Source: CAYSHJ01 sp964589725
GTDB lineage: Bacteria > Planctomycetota > Planctomycetia > Planctomycetales > Planctomycetaceae
Assembly (NCBI GenBank): GCA_964589725.1
Contig: CAZPUJ010000775.1
Span: 1-14,963 of the forward strand
Length of the DNA stretch: 14,963 bases
Direction of reading: 5' to 3'
The notes under the pieces were generated by a model. That model searched no databases. It was given only the letters and a program-made list of their open reading frames with translations, and was not told the DNA's origin. Position 1 is the first letter of the stretch. Every line of letters begins with the position of its first letter. This document shows, piece by piece, positions 1-6,304 of the stretch. The position numbers and the translations under genes are program-made.

Positions 1-1702
1 CTTCACGTGGTCGATCACCTTCACGTGGTCGATCACCTTCGCGTGGCCGGCCGCCTTCGGGGCGACGACCGCCGTCTGGACGTCGATCGCCCTCTGGGCC
101 ACGTCCTGGCGAGAAGCGTCCCTCTGGTGGCCCAGGTGGCGGGCCGAACAACTCGCTGGGATCGAGTTGACCGTCATGATTCTCGTCGAGTTCATCGAAG
201 AGTTTGCGAATCCCTTCGAGTTCTTCGCGACCGATGCGACCGTCGTGATTCCGATCGAGCTTTTCAAAGATCCGAGGCAGACGCGGACCACCTTGACGGT
301 CACCATCGGGCCGACGTTCGCCATCAGGACGACGATCACCATCAGGACGACGATCGCCATCAGGACGACGATCACCATCAGGACGACGATCGCCATCAGG
401 CCGACGATCACCATCGGGCCGACGATCGCCATCAGGCCGACGGTCGCCATCAGGCCGACGGTCGCCTGGTTGGCCGTCTCTTCTGAAGGGACCTGCTTCA
501 GGACGCCGCTCACCTTCCGGACGGCGATCACCCTCAGGTGGACGTGTTTCGTCGGGTCGGCGATCACCTTCGGGTCGGCGATCACCTTCCGGACCGCGCT
601 GAGCCAGCGCACGCAAATCAAGATCATCCAACGTCAACACGTCCTTACCGACCCGTTCGAACATCGACTTCACTCGATCACGCAAATGTTCGGGAACCTC
701 GTCGAGCGTAAGCTTGCCGTCGCCGTTCACATCCATGTCTTTGAAAAACTTTTCAAGGTTCTGTCGTCCACCAGCAAGCGGACCGCCCACACCGGGACGT
801 CCGGGGCCGCCACCGAACTGACCGAACGCATTCCGAAACTCTTCCGACGTCAGCTCGTTCTTGCCGAGCTTCTCGAAAACCGGAGCTAAACGGTCACGGA
901 GCTGTTCGGGAAGTTCATCCTTTTGCAGTTTGCCGTCGTTGTTTTTGTCCAATCGCTTCAAGAACTCGCCCGGCTCCGGACCGCCGGCGGCAAAATTGCC
1001 GCGCATCTCTTCGATGTCTTCCGCCGTGAGTGCCTCTTTGCCCGATCGTTCCAGCATGCCGCGGAGCATGCGACCAGGACCTTCTTCGGACAGCTCGTCC
1101 TTGGTCAGCTTGCCGTCATCGTTCTTGTCGAGTCGCTTGAGCATCTCCGCCGGATCGAAGCGACCGATCATTCCGCCGAATCCGGGGCCGCCAGGTCCAC
1201 CAAACCCGCCGCGCATCTTATCGAGATCGTCGATAGTGATCGAGTCTTTGCCTAACCGTTCAAACATTCCCGTCAACATCGCTCGTCCGAAGCCGTCTTC
1301 TGGAATCTCGTTCTTCGTCAGCTTGCCGTCTTTGTTCTTATCGAGCCGTTCCATCATTTGCTTGGGGTCGACCATTGGCCGACCGCCACCCGGACCACCG
1401 GGGCCGGGCCCGCGATCCAAACCGCCACCTTGAACGGGACGATCGCTCTTCGCGAGCGCCGACAGGAATTCCTCTTTCGTGAGTTCGCCGTTGTCATCCT
1501 TGTCTCCCAGTCGCACCAGCCGGTCGAAGAAACGGCCTTGTTCTTCGGAGACTTCGTCCGGCACGATCTTGCCGTCGCCGTTCTTGTCGAGCTTCTTGAA
1601 CAAGTCTTCTGGCTTGTTCGGCTCGTCAGCGGCGAACACGGCGGCTGAGGTCAGCCCGAACATGCCGGTCGCCAGCAAAGCCCATACGTGGAATCGTTGC
1701 AT
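1..1702 (-). CDS. Secreted multi-EF-hand calcium-binding protein (3' end outside window)
   Basis: The minus-strand frame stays open from the ATG at 1702 to the window edge, giving at least 567 residues. Residues 1-24 look like a signal peptide (hydrophobic core, then VFA|ADE). Eight canonical 12-residue EF-hand loops are visible, starting at about residues 39 (DKNGDGKIVPDE), 67, 121, 192, 252, 324, 483 and 506; each has Asp/Asn at ligand positions 1, 3 and 5, Gly at 6 and Glu at 12. Loops 121-324 are each followed by a helix and a degenerate loop of the form GKxxLTxxD/E. Pro/Gly linkers separate the units. Residues 371-475 and 518-567 are Arg/Pro/Asp/Gly hexapeptide repeats. Likely role: calcium binding outside the cytoplasm; the partner is unknown. 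AGGA lies about 12 bases before the start. The family call is firm, the function is not. Confidence 0.9.
   Translation of the reverse strand, partial: MQRFHVWALLATGMFGLTSAAVFAADEPNKPEDLFKKLDKNGDGKIVPDEVSEEQGRFFDRLVRLGDKDDNGELTKEEFLSALAKSDRPVQGGGLDRGPGPGGPGGGRPMVDPKQMMERLDKNKDGKLTKNEIPEDGFGRAMLTGMFERLGKDSITIDDLDKMRGGFGGPGGPGFGGMIGRFDPAEMLKRLDKNDDGKLTKDELSEEGPGRMLRGMLERSGKEALTAEDIEEMRGNFAAGGPEPGEFLKRLDKNNDGKLQKDELPEQLRDRLAPVFEKLGKNELTSEEFRNAFGQFGGGPGRPGVGGPLAGGRQNLEKFFKDMDVNGDGKLTLDEVPEHLRDRVKSMFERVGKDVLTLDDLDLRALAQRGPEGDRRPEGDRRPDETRPPEGDRRPEGERRPEAGPFRRDGQPGDRRPDGDRRPDGDRRPDGDRRPDGDRRPDGDRRPDGDRRPDGDRRPDGERRPDGDRQGGPRLPRIFEKLDRNHDGRIGREELEGIRKLFDELDENHDGQLDPSELFGPPPGPPEGRFSPGRGPEGDRRPDGGRRPEGGRPREGDRPREGDRPRE
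2..55 (-). repeat. 18-bp tandem repeat coding GDRPRE
   Basis: Three 18-bp units at 2-19, 20-37 and 38-55 lie inside the EF-hand gene; the first two are identical. In the gene's frame they encode GDRPRE, GDRPRE and GGRPRE. They probably continue beyond the left edge. The period is a multiple of three, so copy-number changes keep the frame. Confidence 0.8.
302..463 (-). repeat. Nine-unit 18-bp tandem repeat coding PDGDRR
   Basis: Nine 18-bp units start at 302, 320, 338, 356, 374, 392, 410, 428 and 446. They cover about residues 414-467 of the EF-hand protein, between EF-hands 6 and 7. Each encodes a PDGDRR hexapeptide (one unit has E for D). Units starting ACC and GCC alternate from 302 to 427, which shows a 36-bp higher-order period and so recent expansion by two-unit blocks. 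Confidence 0.9.
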
Positions 1703-1732
1703 GGTGGAGTTCCTGTTTGAAAGGATGACCTT

Positions 1733-1774
1733 GGGTTGACCGCTAACGCTCCGTGAGCTTACGGAATTCAACCC
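1733..1774. repeat. Inverted repeat upstream of the EF-hand gene
   Basis: GGGTTGA at 1733-1739 pairs with TCAACCC at 1768-1774. The interior holds a second imperfect palindrome (CCGTGAGCTTACGG, 1751-1764). It lies 31 bases before the EF-hand start, so it would fall in that gene's 5' leader or promoter. It could be a regulatory hairpin or one of the dispersed intergenic palindromes seen elsewhere in this window. Confidence 0.5.
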
Positions 1775-1889
1775 ACAATGGCAGCCGTAGTTTCGCAAGT
1801 TTCCGAACGCACGAAAAAACCTGGACTGAGATCAAGCCGGGCGATGCGAGTGATTCCCCACCGACCGGGTGTCATTGGCATCTACACAA

Positions 1890-1934
1890 GTCCCGAAGGG
1901 ACGACGGAGTAAAGCCGGGGGCGCAAGCCCTCGG
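1890..1934. repeat. Intergenic hairpin pair (dispersed-repeat type)
   Basis: Two hairpins sit close together. GTCCC-GAA-GGGAC is at 1890-1902. CCGGGGGC-GCAA-GCCCTCGG is at 1915-1934, with an 8-pair stem (one G-U) and a GNRA-type GCAA loop. A third hairpin, GCCGC-TTC-GCGGC followed by TTTT, is at 1995-2007 and points along the plus strand, where no gene precedes it. Together these fill most of the 372-base gap 1703-2074, in which I see no gene. From memory, the second hairpin resembles repeats common between genes in planctomycetes. Confidence 0.5.
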
Positions 1935-2040
1935 AGTCCAATCTCAAGGGATTTGGAGCCGCGTCGTGGCGGCGCCATTCAAATATCGAGCGTCGCCGCT
2001 TCGCGGCTTTTCCATCTTCAAAGGCGAGATTTTTAGATAA

Positions 2041-2059
2041 CACCGAACGCGTATCGGTG
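2041..2059 (-). terminator. Weak candidate terminator after the 580-residue secreted protein gene
   Basis: On the minus strand CACCGA and TCGGTG form a 6-pair stem around a 7-base loop, 16 bases past the stop codon. It is followed by an A/T-rich stretch but no clean T run, so this is only a candidate. Confidence 0.2.
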
Positions 2060-2074
2060 CCGGTCAACGGCTTG

Positions 2075-3817
2075 TCACTTCTGCGGCTTCGTACTGAAGC
2101 TGACAAACAAGACACCTTTTTTGTCGGGCACGGCGTACGAGCCGCTCGGTTGCAGGTACTTTTTGATGGCGTCGAAGTCCGGCAATTTGGTGAAATCGAT
2201 GTCCGCAACTTCGCCGCTCAGCTTGCCGGCGCGAGCCGTTTCCCAAAGGGTCTGGATTTGCGAGTCTTGTTGCTGGAAGCTAACGATCGACGTCTTCCCC
2301 GGCAGGTGCTCGGCAATCCGTTTGTAGTTCGGCGATTCAGCCAAGCTATCGCCGTCAGTGTCGCCGCGAAGCGAAGCTTCCAGCGCTGTGACGTCGTTGC
2401 TGAAGAGCAACTGATCCTGACCGACGGCCATGCCCGCCGTCATCGGTTCCAGACCGCCAGTGAAGTTCGGCACCTCGAACTCGTAAATCGTCGAGCCTTT
2501 GAACTCGCGGGTCTTGCCCGGGAAGCCGGGAACCTTGGCGATCTTCGCCAGCGTCCCCTGAAACTTCTTCGCGTCCTTCAACCCCAGTGCCACCACGACG
2601 CGGCCTTGAGTTTCCTCGTCGCTCTTCTTCTTGCCAGGCTCGACCGCCACCTGAATACGACCGGCGATGAGGTCGACCACGTCTTTCTTCAAGTGAATCT
2701 TCGGCCCCTCGTCCTGCTGTGCGACTTGATCAATGAGGGCCGCCAAACTGCCAGGGCCGCGGAACATGTCGACCATCGTCTCCACCCCCTGATACGCGGA
2801 CGCGATGTCCCAGTTTAGCGAGAACCAGGCACTGGCATTCGCCGAGACCCACCGCGGCGGCTTTTGCTCGGCCGCCGGAAATTGAAAGACGTTCAAAATG
2901 CCTTTCGTCGGCGGCTCGATTGCGATGAACGTCTTTGACACGCCATCGAATTCGTCGGTCGCCATGTCGAACGATCCGCCGATCGCTTTCATGCTGTTGA
3001 CGCCCAGTGGCTCCAAGAAACCCATCATCAACGCGAGTTGCGGATTCGAGGCCGCCGCCTGTGACACTGCCGCTTGCACCAAACTCATCGGGTTGATGAA
3101 CCACACCAGCAAACCGTTATCGTCGTCGGTTTGGCACTTCTCAAGAATCAAGTTGTAGTGATCGTTGTCGGCGAACGTGTCGGAGTGCTTGCCGTCCCAT
3201 CGATCCAGGACACCCTTGGCAGTGTTCAGGTCGCTCGCGATGACGATCATCGTGTCCTTGAGAAAATACGCGATCTTGTTCGGAGTGTTTTCGCCGTCCG
3301 CATCCTTCTTAATCGTCCAGATGGTGATCTTGGTGTTTTCATATTCTTCGTCGTCGTTCGTCGCGCCCTGCTCCTCAAGGGCTTTCTCGCCCTTCTCTAA
3401 CAAGGCGTCGACAGTCTTTTTGTTCTCTCCGAAATCGAGGAACATCACGGCCGAGATCTTCTTGCCCGGCGGAGTCAGCACCGCCGCGGCGAATTCGCCA
3501 CTGGGGACTTCCAACAAGTCTTTCAACGTGACGCCGAGATGCTTCTCGACCTCGTCCGACGCGCTGTCAAACGCCTTCATGATCTCGGCCTTGAAGGGTT
3601 CGAACGCGGCGTCCTGAGCGATGCCGCCGTAGGACGAGTTTGCTAAGCGTGCCTTCAGCTCATCAACATCCGGAATCGAGACATACACCGACACATCCGG
3701 CGGGAGCAGCCGGTCCGTCGGAACCGCCTCGTCTTCAGCAGCAAACAGCAAAAACCGCGGCAGCAGCACGGTCGACAGAGCCAGCAAAACGGTTCCGACT
3801 CGCAGTAGACATTTCAT
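2075..3817 (-). CDS. Secreted protein of unknown function (resembles DUF3352-type)
   Basis: 580 residues with an N-terminal signal segment (residues 1-27, ending LLFAAEDE) and no other clear membrane helix, so probably exported. The mature part starts with LPPDVSVYVSIPDVDEL, a pattern I associate with planctomycete secreted proteins loosely grouped with DUF3352: repeated alpha/beta units, each giving a hydrophobic strand followed by an amphipathic helix (for example KISAVMFLDFGE, TMIVIASDLNTAKGVLD, GRVVVALGLKDAKKFQ). No catalytic motif, metal site or lipobox is visible. The next gene, also on this strand, encodes the EF-hand protein, but the 372-base gap with repeats argues against a tight operon. 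The start has only a weak GGAA-type ribosome site. The gene is sure; the family is a memory-based guess and the function is unknown. Confidence 0.85.
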   Translation of the reverse strand: MKCLLRVGTVLLALSTVLLPRFLLFAAEDEAVPTDRLLPPDVSVYVSIPDVDELKARLANSSYGGIAQDAAFEPFKAEIMKAFDSASDEVEKHLGVTLKDLLEVPSGEFAAAVLTPPGKKISAVMFLDFGENKKTVDALLEKGEKALEEQGATNDDEEYENTKITIWTIKKDADGENTPNKIAYFLKDTMIVIASDLNTAKGVLDRWDGKHSDTFADNDHYNLILEKCQTDDDNGLLVWFINPMSLVQAAVSQAAASNPQLALMMGFLEPLGVNSMKAIGGSFDMATDEFDGVSKTFIAIEPPTKGILNVFQFPAAEQKPPRWVSANASAWFSLNWDIASAYQGVETMVDMFRGPGSLAALIDQVAQQDEGPKIHLKKDVVDLIAGRIQVAVEPGKKKSDEETQGRVVVALGLKDAKKFQGTLAKIAKVPGFPGKTREFKGSTIYEFEVPNFTGGLEPMTAGMAVGQDQLLFSNDVTALEASLRGDTDGDSLAESPNYKRIAEHLPGKTSIVSFQQQDSQIQTLWETARAGKLSGEVADIDFTKLPDFDAIKKYLQPSGSYAVPDKKGVLFVSFSTKPQK

Positions 3818-4131
3818 GTTCGTTCCATTTCTGGGAGTGAAGTGACGCGCGGTCGCCGCGACAAACCGCGGACGCGATCCAGCAAACCCGACCTACCGCG
3901 CGACAGCCGATCCGGTTTCATCGAGTTCGTTTCGCGGGGCAAGTCGTCAATCGCCTGGCCCACTCGCGAATCGCGGGGTTGTTGTATGGCAGCCAATCAG
4001 CCCACGCAAGCCGCCCACGGGATTGTGGCCCCAAACGGCGTCTCCACGCAAATGGCCCCCGTCTCCCAAGTTCTTGTCAGCCTCCAATCGAGCTCGATGG
4101 ACAACGAGAGTCCTGCCGCCAACATCAGCGA
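3818..4131. other. Gap of about 310 bases with no convincing gene
   Basis: Between the RDD gene's stop and the start of the 580-residue secreted protein gene. Short frames here (up to about 115 codons on the minus strand, overlapping the RDD gene) lack ribosome sites and recognisable motifs. A GC-rich near-palindrome (CGCGGT...ACCGCG) lies at about 3847-3870. The region should hold the promoter for the secreted protein gene, but no clear -35/-10 pair stands out. Confidence 0.5.
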
Positions 4132-4950
4132 TCAGCCGAGGTGTCTGGCTTGGCGGCGGTAATCGGCGGCGAGCAGATCTTGGAGAAATTGACGTCGCCG
4201 TTGTTCCTCCGGCGGCTCGCTGCCGACACGCTTGCAAATGGACGTCACGATTTGAGTGACAAGCGCTTGCTGTTGCATCGGCGCGAGGCTCGTCCAACGT
4301 TCGAGGAGTTGCTCGACGGCGTGAATGTCTTCGGGGCGCAACTTCTTGAGCATGCCAGCGTCAAAGCGAAACTGCGCGTCGGCCGCATTGCGATTCGACA
4401 GCACCTCGCGCACGCCCGCCAAACCATGCACGGCATCCGACACCACCACCGTGCCGGACACCATGTCGCCGAAGCGTTGCGATTGCTTGGAGACCAACGG
4501 CACCAGCCACAGCGGAGGCAGATGATCGACGACTCGGAACACGTTGCGGACCAGAACGCTCATCGCGTCCAGAGCGAAGCCGTCGCGTTTGACCACGCGC
4601 AATTGCGACATGCGCTTGCCGATTGTCTGGCCGCGCCAGCACAATTCGCACGCGGCAAAGTACACGAAGCTACCCAGCCCCCACACCAGCATGGCAACAC
4701 CGACAAAATACATGCCGATCAGCGTCGGATCGTTCTCTTCATCGACGATTTGTTCGACGGGTTGCACAACGTCGCGGAGGACGCTTTCGGACAAGGCTCC
4801 CGTGATCGCCAGCACGATGAACAACAGAAACGTGAGCAGCCACAAAATAATTTGATCGACAAGCCACGCCAGAAAACGAGTACCCAGTCCGGCCGGCTCA
4901 AAAGATAACGCGACGTTCTCTGGGGTATCAAACTGAATCGCGTCGGACAT
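4132..4950 (-). CDS. RDD family integral membrane protein with C-terminal cytosolic extension
   Basis: 272 residues from the ATG at 4950, chosen because a longer frame upstream adds residues unlike the family and would run into the divergent gene. The RDD signature is present: Arg25 and Asp32 in GLGTRFLAWLVDQ, and Asp162 in RFGDMVSGT. Hydrophobic segments lie at about 26-53 and 77-101, with a weaker one at 137-153. The loop RGQTIGKRMSQLRVV (106-120) is typical of the family. Residues 171-272 form a hydrophilic helical tail not needed for the RDD domain. RDD proteins are membrane components with roles in transport in some bacteria. Here the gene belongs to the MoxR/DUF58/SpoIIM neighbourhood and is divergent from SpoIIM with a 35-base gap. 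Confidence 0.92.
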   Translation of the reverse strand: MSDAIQFDTPENVALSFEPAGLGTRFLAWLVDQIILWLLTFLLFIVLAITGALSESVLRDVVQPVEQIVDEENDPTLIGMYFVGVAMLVWGLGSFVYFAACELCWRGQTIGKRMSQLRVVKRDGFALDAMSVLVRNVFRVVDHLPPLWLVPLVSKQSQRFGDMVSGTVVVSDAVHGLAGVREVLSNRNAADAQFRFDAGMLKKLRPEDIHAVEQLLERWTSLAPMQQQALVTQIVTSICKRVGSEPPEEQRRRQFLQDLLAADYRRQARHLG

Positions 4951-4985
4951 GCTGTCAAATTCCGTTGCCGAAAGAGAGCGCGAGT
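4951..4985. promoter_or_regulatory. 35-base divergent start region between RDD and SpoIIM genes
   Basis: Only 35 bases separate the two start codons. Both genes must therefore be transcribed from promoters overlapping the opposite gene's 5' end, or from overlapping promoters here. GAGAG at 4974-4978 is a weak ribosome site for SpoIIM. No clear -10/-35 pair is seen. Confidence 0.4.
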
Positions 4986-5969
4986 ATGAGTGATTTCTTA
5001 GCACGCAACAAGCCAGACTGGGACGAGTTGGAACGGCTGTTGAAACGAGCGAAGAAGTCCCCAAAGCGGCTCTCGCCGGACGAACTGAGCCGCTTGGACG
5101 TGCTGTATCGCCGAGCGACCGTGCATCTGTCGCAGGTCCGCACGCGAACGTCCGACACGCGGCTGGCTCAGTACCTCAACGGTCTGACCGCTGCGGCTCA
5201 CAGTTTGATCTATGTGGCTCCGCGCGAGACGGCTTTCAAGGGAGCCGTGCGATTCGTGGCCGAGGGCTTCGCGCGCGGCATCGCTCGAAGCTGGCCGTAT
5301 CACCTGGCCTCGCTGGTCTTGCTGGTGGGCGGCGCCGTGCTGGCGTACTTCGCGAGCCTGCAGGACGTGACCGCGATGTACGCCCTACTGCCCCCCGGCG
5401 ATCCGCGCACGCCCGGAGCTTCACGCGAGACGTTGCTGGAATTCTTGCGTCACGGTCGCAGCCAATCGGGCGGTTCCAAGTTCCTGTTCGCGTCGTTTCT
5501 GTTCAGCCACAACTTGAAGGTCGGGCTGATGGCATTGTCGTTGGGAATGCTCGCGGCGGTGCCGACCGTTGTCCTCACCGTTTACAACGGCATGATCCTG
5601 GGAGCCTTCGTGGCCGTGCATTATCAAGCGGGCATTACCGCCGAGTTGTGGGCTTGGATCCTGCCTCACGGCATTACCGAGATCGGCGCGATTGTGCTCT
5701 GCGGCGGCATGGGCTTGCAGCTTGGTCAATCCGTCGTCGCGCCCGGCTGGTTGGGACGCACAGACAGCCTGAAACTCGCGGCGATGGACGTCGGTCGAAC
5801 TAGTCTCGGCGTCGGCGCGATGCTGGTGTTCGCCGCGATCATCGAAAGCTACCTGCGGCAGAGCCACCTCTCGACGGCGGCACGATTAACCTTCGCCGCA
5901 TCAACGGCCGTGTTTTGGACGCTCTACATACTGCACGGATATTTAAGAGAACGTGCTTCTCTGCGGTGA
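4986..5969 (+). CDS. SpoIIM (stage II sporulation M / DUF95) family membrane protein
   Basis: 327 residues from ATG 4986; a TTG at 4965 would add seven residues and is less likely. The N-terminal 105 residues are charged and helical. Hydrophobic segments follow at about 106-126, 179-213, 222-247, 275-290 and 303-320. Family hallmarks are FSHNLKVGLMALSLGM (about 173-188), NGMILGAF and the PHGITEIGAIVLCGG block (about 227-242) with its conserved His and Glu. In spore formers SpoIIM works in the septal complex that remodels peptidoglycan; homologues in non-spore-formers have unknown roles and commonly neighbour RDD, MoxR and DUF58 genes, as here. The gene runs opposite to the rest of the cluster. 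Confidence 0.9.
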   Translation: MSDFLARNKPDWDELERLLKRAKKSPKRLSPDELSRLDVLYRRATVHLSQVRTRTSDTRLAQYLNGLTAAAHSLIYVAPRETAFKGAVRFVAEGFARGIARSWPYHLASLVLLVGGAVLAYFASLQDVTAMYALLPPGDPRTPGASRETLLEFLRHGRSQSGGSKFLFASFLFSHNLKVGLMALSLGMLAAVPTVVLTVYNGMILGAFVAVHYQAGITAELWAWILPHGITEIGAIVLCGGMGLQLGQSVVAPGWLGRTDSLKLAAMDVGRTSLGVGAMLVFAAIIESYLRQSHLSTAARLTFAASTAVFWTLYILHGYLRERASLR

Positions 5970-6032
5970 ATCAAGACGATCAATTCACCGCAAAGAAGCG
6001 ATGAACTTGGCGTGGCATTGCCGCAACCAAAA

Positions 6033-6287
6033 TAACCCGAAGCGTGAGCAAGGGCGAACGCTTCACGGAACGTCGATCACAAGATCATCGCCACTAGCCT
6101 GGATTATTCATGGCCAGAATGTAACCCGAAGCGTAAGCGAGGGCGTCATCAGCGTTCTCCCTCGCTTACGCTTCGGGTTACATCGTGACAGCCCGCTTCC
6201 TCCACGAGGAGGCCATGAATAATTCGGGCTAGACGCACCCGCACCCGCCCTCGCACCCGCCCTCGCTCACGCTCACGCTTCGGGTTA
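6033..6287. repeat. Nested inverted-repeat block between convergent genes
   Basis: Four copies of a sequence containing ACCCGAAGCGT form nested inverted pairs. The inner pair at 6120-6143 and 6159-6182 is a perfect 24-bp stem with a 15-base loop. Around it, 6094-6115 and 6211-6232 pair over 22 bases with three mismatches (ATTATTCATGGCC core). Outermost, 6033-6054 pairs with 6266-6287. Two copies of a 12-mer (GCACCCGCCCTC) sit at 6241-6264. The block fills the 335-base gap 5970-6304, which holds no gene. Placed between two convergent stop codons, it could stop transcription from both sides. It looks like a REP/MITE-type element inserted into an older copy. Confidence 0.85.
6120..6182. terminator. 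Perfect 24-bp stem-loop, possible bidirectional terminator
   Basis: The inner stem of the nested repeat. A transcript from either strand would form a 24-pair hairpin with a 15-base loop. It lies 151 bases after the SpoIIM stop and 123 bases after the DUF58 stop. There is no U-tract, so classical intrinsic termination is uncertain. Confidence 0.4.
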
Positions 6288-6304
6288 CGCCCGACCCGCT
6301 TGTC

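Noticed and set aside
302..463. CRISPR array
   Set aside because: Units are contiguous 18-bp repeats without spacers and encode a hexapeptide in the EF-hand gene's frame.
2057..2818. 253-codon plus-strand frame opposite the 580-residue secreted protein gene
   Set aside because: No ribosome site, no family pattern, fully antisense to a gene with a signal peptide and normal composition.
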